64,000 nucleotides of DNA. Source: Gallaecimonas sp045291545. GTDB lineage: Bacteria > Pseudomonadota > Gammaproteobacteria > Enterobacterales > Gallaecimonadaceae. The notes under the pieces are model-generated. The model saw only the letters and a program-made list of their open reading frames with translations, ran no database searches and was not told the DNA's origin. The stretch is taken from the NCBI RefSeq assembly GCF_045291545.1, contig NZ_CP149514.1:1-64000 (forward strand). The letters run 5' to 3'. Positions 8,749 through 17,029 of this stretch are shown here, piece after piece. Numbering within the stretch: position 1 is the first letter of the stretch; each line of letters opens with the position of its first letter. Both the position numbers and the translations under genes were made by a program.

Positions 8749-9966
8749 ATGTCGGGTTCTGAGCACTACCGCCACATTCGCTGGCTGACTTACTTAATGT
8801 TTATGGCTTTTGCCATGACAACAGATGCCGTGGGGGTGGTGATCCCACAGGTCACCAAAGAGTTTGGCCTGAGTCTGACTGCTGCCGGGGCCATTCATTA
8901 TGCGCCCATGATTGCCATTGCCTTAAGTGGTATTGGCCTTGGCTTCATGGCTGACCGGCTGGGCCGCAAAAAAACAGTTATTACTGGCCTGGCACTGTTT
9001 TCTCTGAGTAGCTTCCTGGTGCTGACAACACACAGCTTTTTGCCTTTTCTGGGGTTACTGACTGTCTCCGGGCTGGCTATCGGCATTTTTAAAACCGGAG
9101 CTTTGGCGCTGATCGGTGATATCAGCCCGAACAGCAAAGTACATACCTCTACCATGAACATGGTCGAAGGTTTTTTTGGGGTAGGGGCCATTATTGGCCC
9201 GGCAATAGTCAGTTATTTACTCAGTGCCGGTATGCCCTGGGATTATTTGTATGCCATTGCCGGTGTGCTGTGCCTGGGGCTTTGCTGGCTAGCTTACGCC
9301 ACCGGTTACCCGGCTTTCCAGCCGAAAAAAGCCGGCCACACTAGCCTGGGCCAGACCTTTGCACTGTTAAAAGACCGCCATGCGTTAGGCTTTTCACTGG
9401 CCATTGCCTTTTATGTGGCTACAGAGGTGGCCATTTATGTGTGGATGCCGTCACTGCTGAAGGAGTACCGCGGCCACCTGGTGTGGTTGGCAACCTATGC
9501 GTTGACGGTCTTTTTTGTGTTGCGTGCGGCCGGCCGGTTGCTGGGTGGCTGGCTGGTGCGGCGAGTGCATTGGGCGGTGCTGATGTTCAGCTTCAGCCTG
9601 GCCATCTTTCTTTGCTATCTCGGAACCATGATTGGGGGCGTCAGCGTGGCGGTGTTCCTGTTACCGCTATCAGGGCTATTTATGGCGATGATGTACCCCA
9701 CGCTCAATTCCAAAGGTATCAGCTGCTTTGAGCGCCACCATCATGGCGCCGTAGCTGGCATCATCTTGTTTTTCACTGCCGCAGCGGCGGCCCTGGGGCC
9801 GCTATTAATGGGTGTGGTCAGTGATGCTCTGGGTGATATTCGCTACGGCTTCTACCTGGCAACCGGCTTTGCTGGAGCACTGTGGTTGCTGATGGCCATC
9901 AACTTGCTGGTCCGCCCCGCCGATGCACGACTGGCGGCTATAGAGGCCGGTGTCGATCACGGCTGA
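8749..9966 (+). CDS. scrT: MFS transporter, probable sucrose permease
   Basis: This 405-residue major facilitator protein has about 12 hydrophobic segments and the loop 2-3 signature GFMADRLGRKK near residue 70. It would import its sugar across the inner membrane by proton symport. The ATG at 8749 has a strong CAGGGGGAG ribosome site; an upstream in-frame TTG is less likely. It is divergent from sucrose phosphorylase and followed by a TonB-dependent receptor, so sucrose is the likely substrate (inference from context). The sequence itself does not specify the sugar. Confidence 0.8.
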   Translation: MSGSEHYRHIRWLTYLMFMAFAMTTDAVGVVIPQVTKEFGLSLTAAGAIHYAPMIAIALSGIGLGFMADRLGRKKTVITGLALFSLSSFLVLTTHSFLPFLGLLTVSGLAIGIFKTGALALIGDISPNSKVHTSTMNMVEGFFGVGAIIGPAIVSYLLSAGMPWDYLYAIAGVLCLGLCWLAYATGYPAFQPKKAGHTSLGQTFALLKDRHALGFSLAIAFYVATEVAIYVWMPSLLKEYRGHLVWLATYALTVFFVLRAAGRLLGGWLVRRVHWAVLMFSFSLAIFLCYLGTMIGGVSVAVFLLPLSGLFMAMMYPTLNSKGISCFERHHHGAVAGIILFFTAAAAALGPLLMGVVSDALGDIRYGFYLATGFAGALWLLMAINLLVRPADARLAAIEAGVDHG

Positions 9967-10010
9967 CTAAAAAATAACTTGCATGAACACTTTTTTCTGA
10001 TAGGTTTCAA

Positions 10011-10024
10011 CTTAATCGTTTAAG
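10011..10024. promoter_or_regulatory. Predicted LacI-type operator before the TonB receptor
   Basis: CTTAATCGTTTAAG is the exact reverse complement of the site at 8640-8653. It lies 75 bases before the receptor ATG. A 14-bp exact match at two promoters of one pathway is strong evidence for a shared regulator, most simply the LacI-type protein at 6143. Confidence 0.75.
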
Positions 10025-10026
10025 CT

Positions 10027-10038
10027 AACGTAAACGTC
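10027..10038. promoter_or_regulatory. Second inverted-repeat motif before the TonB receptor
   Basis: AACGTAAACGTC resembles the AACGTCAACGTT motif at 8669. The wider stretch AAACGTCAAC is identical at 8668-8677 and 10032-10041. Its role is unknown; it may be a second operator or a promoter element. Confidence 0.4.
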
Positions 10039-10098
10039 AACATAAAGACTGGCGGATTGTGCGGGGGAGAGCACATAAGTCAGCGTAAGGAGAAAATA

Positions 10099-12516
10099 AT
10101 GGCAAAAGGTATCGCAGTCCCGTTTGGCTTGAGCCTGGTCTTCCTGGCCGTGGCCCCGCAGCTTCATGCGGCTGAAAAGAAAGCGGAAAAACCGGCCGCA
10201 CAACAAAATAAAAAGCAGGATGGTGGCCTGAACTTCGAACAAATCGTTGTTACTGGCTCGGCTATTCGTAATCAGACGGTGATGGACTCCAGTGTTTCGG
10301 TCAGCACCCTGACCCCAACCGATTTAAAAGCACCATCACCGCGCTCAACAGCAGAAATTTTCCGTTCTATTCCCGGCATACGCAGTGAATCAACCGGTGG
10401 TGAAGGTAATGCCAATATTGCCGTGCGTGGTTTGCCGGTGGCCTCCGGTGGCGCCAAGTTCCTGCTGCTGGAAGAAGATGGTCTGCCGGTTCTGCAATTT
10501 GGTGATATTTCCTTTGGTAACGCCGATATCTTTTTGCGTGCTGACGCTAACGTAAAGCGCATTGAAGCCATTCGGGGTGGTTCTGCTTCAACAACGGCCA
10601 GTAACTCGCCAGGTGGCATTATTAACTTCATCAGTAAAACCGGGGAAGATGAAGGGGGGTCGATTGCCACGACCTTCGGGCTTGATTACAACACCTTTCG
10701 TACTGACTTCGACTACGGCGGCCGCCTCAGTGACGATATGCGCTTTCATATTGGCGGTTTCTATCGAACCGGTGAGGGCCCTCGCAAAGCGGGCTATGAC
10801 GCCAATCAAGGCGGTCAGATCAAGGCGAACTTTACCAAGGAATACGACAAAGGTTTTGTGCGACTTTATCTGAAGTATCTGGATGATAAAGCCATCGGCT
10901 ATCTGCCGATGCCGATGCAAGCCAACGGTAAGTCACTGCCTGGCTTTAATTCGCAAAAAGATGCTTTGCAGTCCGCCTATTTCCTTTCGACTGCGGGCTT
11001 GGGTGGAGCTAACCAGCCACGCACTGGCGACATGCGTGACGGCATGCACCCGAAAATGGCCGCTATCGGCTTTGAAGCGAATTTCGATTTGGGTAATAAC
11101 TGGAACGTGGTAAACCGCTTCCGCCATTCCAGTGCCAGTGGCACTTTCATGTCACCGTTCCCGGCTGAGGTGGCTACATCATCGGCTCTGGCGGCCAGCA
11201 TTGGTGGCAATGGCGCCTACCTGCAATATGCTAATGGCCCCCAGGCAGGCCAGAATTATAACGGTCAGTATGCGCTGCGTATTCACAGCTTTGATGTCAA
11301 TATTGATGACCTCGGCTCTAACGTTAATGACCTCAAGCTGACCAAGGATCTGGGCAACAGCTCATTGACCATGGGTTATTACAAAGCCACACAGAACATT
11401 GCCATGTCCTGGCTGTGGAATTCCTATGTCATGGAACTGAAAGGCGATAATGCGGCACTGCTGAATGTACTGGGTGCCAATGGAACGTCCTATTCCGATA
11501 ATGGCTTATATGCCTATGGTGTACCTTATTGGGGTAACCTGCAGCGCCACTACAACGTGCAGTACGACATCAGCGCTCCTTATGCAGCGTTTGCCAGCCA
11601 GCTGGGTAATCTGTCGTTGGATGCCAGCGTGCGGGTCGATACCGGCCATGCTGATGGCTACTATTTCAATCCCACCACTGAGACTTATGACGTTAATGGT
11701 GACGGCCAGATCTCCATTCCTGAGCAGAATGTTGCAGCCCTTGATTTAAGCCATCCGGGCCCGGTTAATTACGGCTGGCACTATACCTCGTACTCTGCCG
11801 GTGCTAACTATCAGTTCAGCAGCGACCTGGCGACCTTTGCGCGTATCAGCCATGGTGGCCGTGCCAATGCCGACCGTTTGCTCTACGGCAAAGTACGCGC
11901 TGATGGCAGCGTGGCCCGTCAGGATGCCGTCGACGAAGTGGATCAGTACGAGTTAGGTGTGAAATGGCGCCATGACAATCTGTCGCTGTTTGCTACCGGC
12001 TTTTATGCCAAGACGCAGGAGCAAAACTACGAAGCCACTACGCAAAAGTTTTTTGACCGGCAATATAAAGCCAAAGGTATTGAGCTGGAGTCGTCCTATC
12101 ACTATGGCAGCTTCAACCTTCATGGTGGCTTAACCTATACCAATGCCGAGATCAGCAAAGATGCGCTGGATCCGTCAGTGGTTGGCCATACCCCACGCCG
12201 CCAGGCCAAGTTTATCTATAACCTGACGGCGGCCTATGACATGGACAGCGCTTCTGTCGGGGTGAATCTGATTGGTACCACCAGCGCCTACGCTCAGGAC
12301 GTTAATGACCTCAAATTTGGTGCTTATACCCAGGTGAATGGCTTTGCCACCTATTATCTGAGTGACCAGCTGTCGGTGTCTCTGAACGTCAATAACCTCT
12401 TCAATGCTGTTGGGCTGACCGAGGCAGAAGAGGGCAGTGTACCGGCTAACGGTATTATTCGCGCTCGTGCCATTAATGGCCGCACGACTTCCATGACCCT
12501 GGCCTATCGTTTCTGA
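10099..12516 (+). CDS. TonB-dependent outer membrane receptor, probable sucrose uptake
   Basis: This 805-residue protein starts with a signal peptide (MAKGIAVPFGLSLVFLAVAP, cleaved near LHAA), followed by a short Lys-rich region, a TonB-box-like stretch (FEQIVVTGSA), a plug domain (STAEIFRSIPGIRSES, NIAVRGLP, RIEAIRGGSAS, GGIINFISKTG) and a large beta-barrel ending in aromatic Phe (SMTLAYRF). It would carry a substrate across the outer membrane using TonB-ExbBD energy. I chose the ATG at 10099 because it has TAAGGAGA upstream and opens the signal peptide. The shared operator and flanking genes point to sucrose or a sucrose-containing oligosaccharide; a terminator follows. Confidence 0.88.
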   Translation: MAKGIAVPFGLSLVFLAVAPQLHAAEKKAEKPAAQQNKKQDGGLNFEQIVVTGSAIRNQTVMDSSVSVSTLTPTDLKAPSPRSTAEIFRSIPGIRSESTGGEGNANIAVRGLPVASGGAKFLLLEEDGLPVLQFGDISFGNADIFLRADANVKRIEAIRGGSASTTASNSPGGIINFISKTGEDEGGSIATTFGLDYNTFRTDFDYGGRLSDDMRFHIGGFYRTGEGPRKAGYDANQGGQIKANFTKEYDKGFVRLYLKYLDDKAIGYLPMPMQANGKSLPGFNSQKDALQSAYFLSTAGLGGANQPRTGDMRDGMHPKMAAIGFEANFDLGNNWNVVNRFRHSSASGTFMSPFPAEVATSSALAASIGGNGAYLQYANGPQAGQNYNGQYALRIHSFDVNIDDLGSNVNDLKLTKDLGNSSLTMGYYKATQNIAMSWLWNSYVMELKGDNAALLNVLGANGTSYSDNGLYAYGVPYWGNLQRHYNVQYDISAPYAAFASQLGNLSLDASVRVDTGHADGYYFNPTTETYDVNGDGQISIPEQNVAALDLSHPGPVNYGWHYTSYSAGANYQFSSDLATFARISHGGRANADRLLYGKVRADGSVARQDAVDEVDQYELGVKWRHDNLSLFATGFYAKTQEQNYEATTQKFFDRQYKAKGIELESSYHYGSFNLHGGLTYTNAEISKDALDPSVVGHTPRRQAKFIYNLTAAYDMDSASVGVNLIGTTSAYAQDVNDLKFGAYTQVNGFATYYLSDQLSVSLNVNNLFNAVGLTEAEEGSVPANGIIRARAINGRTTSMTLAYRF

Positions 12517-12538
12517 TAGTTTGCCCCTGTCTAAGTTC

Positions 12539-12564
12539 AGGCCCATCATTGATGGGCCTTTTTT
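12539..12564 (+). terminator. Terminator between the TonB receptor and fructokinase
   Basis: A 9-bp stem AGGCCCATC / GATGGGCCT with an ATT loop is followed by a T run, directly abutting the first possible fructokinase start at 12565. Partial read-through may link the receptor and kinase genes. Confidence 0.85.
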
Positions 12565-13512
12565 ATGGAAAGCATGATGAAACGCATGATGAGTTTTGGT
12601 GAAGCGCTGATCGATATGCAGCCGCTGTCGCCAACTACCTTTGAGGCCTGCCCTGGTGGGGCTCCGGCGAACGTTGCTGTGGCTTTTTCCCGTCTGGGTG
12701 GGGCAGCGGCATTTGCCGGCGGATTGGCGTCTGACGCCATGGGGCAACTGTTGGAGCAGAGTTTTACGGCCAATGGTGTTGATACCAGCCCTTGTTTTCG
12801 TGACGTTACAGCCAGCACGGCATTGGTGCTGATAAGCCATGATGGCAGCGGTGACCGATCTTTTCAGTTCTACCGCCATGACACTGCTGATTTGCGTTTT
12901 CCGGCCAGTCACTGGCAATTGTCACACTTCCAGGGTGATAGCTGGTTTCACTTTTGCTCAAATACATTGAATACACCCAGCTTGGCGGCCGCTACCGATC
13001 AGGCGCTGAGTTTAGCTAAGCGCCAGGGGTGTAGGATCAGCTTTGATGTCAATCTGCGCCCTGGTCTCTGGCCCACAGAAGCAGCGATGGCCGCCGCGGT
13101 AACGGCGCGCATTACCGAAGCCGACCTAGTGAAATTCAGTGCCGATGAACTGGCCTTGCTGGCCCGTTGTCAGGGCGAGACTATTGCCGCTTATCGGCAG
13201 CGTTGCCTGGCGGGCCGTTGTCAGTTGTTGGTGGTTACCGATGGCGCTGCCGCCGTGAGCTTTTTTACCCAAGATCAGCAGGGCGAGGTCAGTGTGCCGG
13301 CGATAAGCGCTGTCGATACCACAGCCGCCGGTGACGCTTTTGTTGGCGCTTTGTTGTGGGTCCTTGCAGACAAGGCACTGAACGAAGCGCCCGATATTGA
13401 GCGGGCGGTCGCCTTTGCCGTACAAGCAGGTAGTTTCACCTGTTTGAAAAAAGGGGCTTTTTCGGCACTACCGAGGCTCTCTGATTTGCAGGTTTCACGT
13501 GAAACAAGTTGA
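12565..13512 (+). CDS. scrK: PfkB-family sugar kinase, probable fructokinase
   Basis: Fructokinase phosphorylates the fructose released by sucrose phosphorylase to fructose-6-phosphate. This 315-residue PfkB-fold protein has the glycine-rich N-terminal motif (CPGGAPANVAVAFSRLG) and the C-terminal anion-hole/catalytic motif DTTAAGDAFVGALL, where Ala replaces the more usual Gly in DTxGAGD but the catalytic Asp is kept. Several in-frame ATGs (12565, 12574, 12577, 12586, 12589) leave the start uncertain; GGAAAG before 12574 fits a ribosome site. It ends the sucrose island, behind a terminator. A parS-type palindrome overlaps its last codons. Confidence 0.85.
   Translation: MESMMKRMMSFGEALIDMQPLSPTTFEACPGGAPANVAVAFSRLGGAAAFAGGLASDAMGQLLEQSFTANGVDTSPCFRDVTASTALVLISHDGSGDRSFQFYRHDTADLRFPASHWQLSHFQGDSWFHFCSNTLNTPSLAAATDQALSLAKRQGCRISFDVNLRPGLWPTEAAMAAAVTARITEADLVKFSADELALLARCQGETIAAYRQRCLAGRCQLLVVTDGAAAVSFFTQDQQGEVSVPAISAVDTTAAGDAFVGALLWVLADKALNEAPDIERAVAFAVQAGSFTCLKKGAFSALPRLSDLQVSRETS
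13491..13506. promoter_or_regulatory. parS: parS centromere-like site 2 (3' end of scrK)
   Basis: GGTTTCACGTGAAACA matches the 16-bp parS consensus TGTTTCACGTGAAACA at 15 positions and contains the perfect 14-bp palindrome. It occupies the last coding codons of the fructokinase gene (Val-Ser-Arg-Glu-Thr), so the coding sequence must tolerate it. A perfect site follows 23 bases later. Confidence 0.88.
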
Positions 13513-13529
13513 TGGGCGGATATTAGAGG

Positions 13530-13545
13530 TGTTTCACGTGAAACA
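13530..13545. promoter_or_regulatory. parS: parS centromere site 3 (perfect consensus)
   Basis: TGTTTCACGTGAAACA is a 16/16 match to the canonical ParB-binding parS site. It is intergenic between scrK and glyS and forms a tandem pair with the site at 13491. ParB nucleates at such sites, spreads, and recruits SMC or ParA for origin segregation; parAB genes are not in this window. Confidence 0.93.
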
Positions 13546-13572
13546 AAAAAGGCGCCAATAAGGCGCCTTTTT
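13546..13572. terminator. Bidirectional terminator between scrK and glyS
   Basis: AAAAAGGCGCC and GGCGCCTTTTT form an 11-bp stem with a short AATAA loop. With A and T runs on either side it can end both the scrK transcript and the convergent glyQS transcript. Confidence 0.88.
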
Positions 13573-13591
13573 ACCGCTTAATGACCTGACC

Positions 13592-15658
13592 TTACTGGAG
13601 CACGGAAATGTCAGCGACTTGCAGGAACAGCGCGCGTAGCTGACTGAGCAAGGCCAGTCGGTTCTGCTTCAGAGCGTTATCATCCGCCATTACCATGACG
13701 CTATCGAAGAAAGCGTCAATGGCCTCCCGCAGGCCAGCCAGGGTGGTCAAGGCCGCACTGTAGTCACCGGCCGCAAATAACGGTGCAAGTTCTTCTTCCA
13801 GACGACTAAGCTCGCTGTAAAGTGCAATCTCCGCGGGCTCTACCAGTAATGACGTATCTACCTGAGAGGGCAGCTCGCCATCGACCTTGGAAAGAATATT
13901 GCCCACCCGTTTGTTGGCCGCAGCCAATGCCTCGGCAGCATCCAGCTTCCGGAACGCAGATACAGCGTTGACCCGTTGGTCAAAGTCCAGAGGGCTAGTG
14001 GGGCGACGGATGAGCACCGCGTTGATGACGTCAGCGGTAAAGCCCTGATCTTGATACCAAGCCTTAAAACGGCCAAGGATAAAGTCCAGCACATCATCTT
14101 CAACTTGCGTGTTGCTAATTTTACTTCCCAGCAGCGACTTGGCTTCCCGAACCAGCTCGGCCAGATCCAGCTTCAGGGCGTTTTCCTTGATGATACGCAG
14201 TACCCCAAGGGCAGCCCGGCGCAGTGCAAAGGGATCTTTATCACCCTTCGGTGCCTGGCCAATACCAAAAATGCCCACCAGCGTATCCAGCTTGTCCGCC
14301 AGAGCCACCGCACAGGATACCGCTGCGCTGGGCAGCTCATCACCGGCAAAACGGGGCAGGTACTGGTCATGCAGTGCCTGTGCAACGGCTTCAGGCTCGC
14401 CATCCAGACGTGCGTAATGCATGCCCATGGTGCCCTGAATATCGGTGAACTCCATGACCATCTGGGTCATCAAGTCACACTTACAAAGCAAGCCGGCTCG
14501 CTGCGCTTCAGCAACATTGGCACCCAGCTCGGCGGCAATAAAGCCTGCCAGGGCACTGATCCGCTCCACCTTGTCGCGCAAAGTGCCCAGCTGTTTCTGG
14601 AAGAGTACGCTGGACAGGCTATCGAGGCGTTGTTCCAGTGTTTGCTTGCGGTCGCTATTAAAGAAAAATTCGGCATCCGCCAGACGTGGGCGAACAACCT
14701 TTTCGTTACCGGCAATGATTTGCTGAGGATCTTTAGAAATGATATTCGCTACAAAAATAAACTTATTCAGTAGCTTGCCGTCGTTTCCATAGACCGGGAA
14801 ATACTTTTGGTCACCCTTCATGGTGTAGACCAGCGCTTCGGCCGGAACATTGAGAAAGTCATTCTCAAAGCTGGCTACCAGCACTTCTGGCCATTCCACC
14901 AGTGACGTAACTTCTTCCAGCAAGTTGTCTTCGAGATCAGCGCGGCCGCCCAGGGCGGCTGCTTCCGCCGTTACAGCCGCTTCAATAATGGCCTTACGGC
15001 GCTGATAATCGGCCAGTACCTTGCCGGTTTTCTCCAGCTCGTTGAGGTAATCATCAGCGTGATTCAGGGTCAGTGTTGGCTCACCCATGAAGCGGTGGCC
15101 GCGAACCGTGCGGGCCGAGTCTACATCCAGCACTTTGCCGGGAATGAGTTCCTGGCCATAGAGCAGGGTCACGGTGTGCACCGGGCGGATGAACTGGGTA
15201 CGTTTGCTGCCCCAGCGCATGGGTTTGGGGATCGGTAGCTTTTTCAGGGCTGCCTCCACCATGGTGGGCAGCAACTGTTGCACGGTTTGGCCTTCGACTT
15301 TGGCGTTATGCAGCAGCCATTCGCCTTTGTCGGTTACCAACCGTTCGGCTTGGCTTATCTCAATACCACAGCCGCGGGCCCAACCCAGAGCCGCTTTGGT
15401 GGGGTTGCCGTCGGCATCAAATGCGGCGTTAACCGCCGGGCCGCGTTTTTCAACCACTTTATCTGGCTGGCATTCGCCAAGAGCGCTCACCGTCAGTGCC
15501 AGGCGCCGCGGAGCAGCATGCCAGCTGACACTGGCAAAGGGCAGAGCGGCATTGCTCAGCTCGGTTTCAAGGTTGCTGGCAAACGCCTCGGCCAGGGTGC
15601 GCAAAGATTTGGGTGGCAGCTCTTCGGTGCCGATCTCAACGAGCAGGTTCTGAGCCAT
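13592..15658 (-). CDS. glyS: Glycyl-tRNA synthetase beta subunit
   Basis: GlyS is the large subunit of the alpha2beta2 glycyl-tRNA synthetase and binds the tRNA. The product is 688 residues (E. coli 689), with the family N-terminus AQNLLVEIGTEELPPKSLR and a C-terminal anticodon-binding region. The start at 15658 follows a GGAGGCAAAATA ribosome site and overlaps the glyQ stop by one base (TAATG), so the two subunits are translationally coupled. A longer in-frame start at 15676 is unlikely. Confidence 0.97.
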   Translation of the reverse strand: MAQNLLVEIGTEELPPKSLRTLAEAFASNLETELSNAALPFASVSWHAAPRRLALTVSALGECQPDKVVEKRGPAVNAAFDADGNPTKAALGWARGCGIEISQAERLVTDKGEWLLHNAKVEGQTVQQLLPTMVEAALKKLPIPKPMRWGSKRTQFIRPVHTVTLLYGQELIPGKVLDVDSARTVRGHRFMGEPTLTLNHADDYLNELEKTGKVLADYQRRKAIIEAAVTAEAAALGGRADLEDNLLEEVTSLVEWPEVLVASFENDFLNVPAEALVYTMKGDQKYFPVYGNDGKLLNKFIFVANIISKDPQQIIAGNEKVVRPRLADAEFFFNSDRKQTLEQRLDSLSSVLFQKQLGTLRDKVERISALAGFIAAELGANVAEAQRAGLLCKCDLMTQMVMEFTDIQGTMGMHYARLDGEPEAVAQALHDQYLPRFAGDELPSAAVSCAVALADKLDTLVGIFGIGQAPKGDKDPFALRRAALGVLRIIKENALKLDLAELVREAKSLLGSKISNTQVEDDVLDFILGRFKAWYQDQGFTADVINAVLIRRPTSPLDFDQRVNAVSAFRKLDAAEALAAANKRVGNILSKVDGELPSQVDTSLLVEPAEIALYSELSRLEEELAPLFAAGDYSAALTTLAGLREAIDAFFDSVMVMADDNALKQNRLALLSQLRALFLQVADISVLQ

Positions 15659-16569
15659 TATTTTGCCTCCTTGCACATAGGAAAGCCCAAGGCTTCGCGG
15701 GCCTGATAAAACGCCTCGGCACAGCCTTTCGATAAGGCCCGTACCCGCAGTATGTAGCGCTGGCGTTCGGTCACGGAGATGGCGTGGCGGGCATCAAGCA
15801 GGTTGAAGGCATGAGAAGCTTTCATGACTTGCTCGTAGGCCGGCAGCGGCAATGGCTTCTCAAGTGCCAACAATGCCTGGCACTGGCGTTCGCACTCATC
15901 AAATACCTGAAACAGGAAATCAACGTTAGCGTGCTCGAAATTGTAGGTGGACTGTTCCACTTCATTCTGGTGGAACACATCGCCGTAGGTGATTTTACCC
16001 AGCGGGCCATCTGTCCAAACCAGGTCGTACACCGAGTCGACGCCCTGAATGTACATGGCCAAGCGTTCAAGGCCATAAGTGATCTCACCGGTTACCGGGC
16101 TGCACTCCAGGCCACCCACTTGCTGGAAGTAGGTGAACTGCGTGACTTCCATGCCGTTGAGCCAGACTTCCCAGCCAAGCCCCCAGGCGCCTAAGGTTGG
16201 GGATTCCCAGTTGTCTTCCACGAAGCGGATATCATGCACTTGGGTATCAATACCCAACGCCTGCAACGAGCCCAGATAAAGCTCCTGGATGTTATCCGGG
16301 CTGGGCTTGAGCATGACCTGGAATTGGTAATAGTGCTGCAGGCGATTGGGGTTTTCGCCATAACGGCCGTCGGTAGGGCGTCGGGAAGGCTGCACATAAG
16401 CGCTGGCAATCGGCTCCGGGCCGACGGCGCGCAAAAAGGTCATGGGGTGAAAAGTCCCGGCGCCTACTTCCATATCCAATGGCTGCACCACAGCGCAACC
16501 CTGACGGGCCCAGTAATCCTGCAAGGCCAGGATCAGCCCTTGAAATGTCTTGAGATCGTAGTTTTGCAT
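15658..16569 (-). CDS. glyQ: Glycyl-tRNA synthetase alpha subunit
   Basis: GlyQ is the catalytic class II subunit that activates glycine and charges tRNA-Gly together with GlyS. It is 303 residues, the same as E. coli. Typical motifs are TFQGLILALQDYWARQGCAV, GAGTFHPMTFLRAVGPEP, PSRRPTDGRYGENPNRLQHY and GWEVWLNGMEVTQFTYFQQ. It is the first gene of the glyQS pair and is transcribed toward the sucrose island, ending at the shared terminator at 13546. Confidence 0.98.
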   Translation of the reverse strand: MQNYDLKTFQGLILALQDYWARQGCAVVQPLDMEVGAGTFHPMTFLRAVGPEPIASAYVQPSRRPTDGRYGENPNRLQHYYQFQVMLKPSPDNIQELYLGSLQALGIDTQVHDIRFVEDNWESPTLGAWGLGWEVWLNGMEVTQFTYFQQVGGLECSPVTGEITYGLERLAMYIQGVDSVYDLVWTDGPLGKITYGDVFHQNEVEQSTYNFEHANVDFLFQVFDECERQCQALLALEKPLPLPAYEQVMKASHAFNLLDARHAISVTERQRYILRVRALSKGCAEAFYQAREALGFPMCKEAK

Positions 16570-16692
16570 GGTATTTGCGCCTAAAGCGGCGTTCTTGCCA
16601 GAAATCAGTGTAAGGCCGCCAGTATAACGCGCTTTGCTGCCGGATTTGCAGCGATCTTGCGGGAATACTGAGCGGTAAATGTAAGTGTGTGC

Positions 16693-16944
16693 TTACTGTT
16701 GCGCCAAACCCTTTTTAATAAGGTAGCGGAAGGGGCGAGCAGCGGTTTCCTGGGCCACCAAGGTGTGGTCCATAAAGCGGCAGAAAGACGGAATGTCGCG
16801 GGTGGTGGCTGGGTCGTCTGCCAGTACCAGCAGGGTCTCACCCTCGGTCATTTTGCGGATCTTCCCGCGTACCAACATCACCGGCTCCGGGCAGCGCAGG
16901 CCCAGCACGTCCAGTTCGTAGTCAGCAGTGGCAAAGTCGCTCAT
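16693..16944 (-). CDS. tusA: Sulfur carrier protein TusA
   Basis: TusA accepts persulfide sulfur from IscS and passes it on for 2-thiouridine formation at tRNA wobble position 34. The 83-residue protein (E. coli 81) carries the persulfide cysteine in GLRCPEPVML at Cys18, and the typical DDPATTRDIPSFC middle. The start at 16944 has a GGAG ribosome site; an upstream extension running back through the fadA terminator is not credible. It lies between glyQ and fadA on the same strand. Confidence 0.93.
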   Translation of the reverse strand: MSDFATADYELDVLGLRCPEPVMLVRGKIRKMTEGETLLVLADDPATTRDIPSFCRFMDHTLVAQETAARPFRYLIKKGLAQQ

Positions 16945-16988
16945 CGATAGACTCCGGTGCAAAAGTGGCTGAATTTTACCTGAAAAAC

Positions 16989-17016
16989 AAAAAGCCGGCC
17001 ATGAGGCCGGCTTTTT
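16989..17016 (-). terminator. Terminator after fadA
   Basis: AAAAAGCCGGCC and GGCCGGCTTTTT form a 12-bp stem with a four-base loop, 13 bases downstream of the fadA stop. It separates the fadBA operon from tusA. Confidence 0.88.
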
Positions 17017-17029
17017 AAGAGAGCGGCTG

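Noticed and set aside
16570..16692. Glycine riboswitch or T-box before glyQ
   Set aside because: The 123-base gap shows no recognisable riboswitch core, and T-boxes are not expected in this class.
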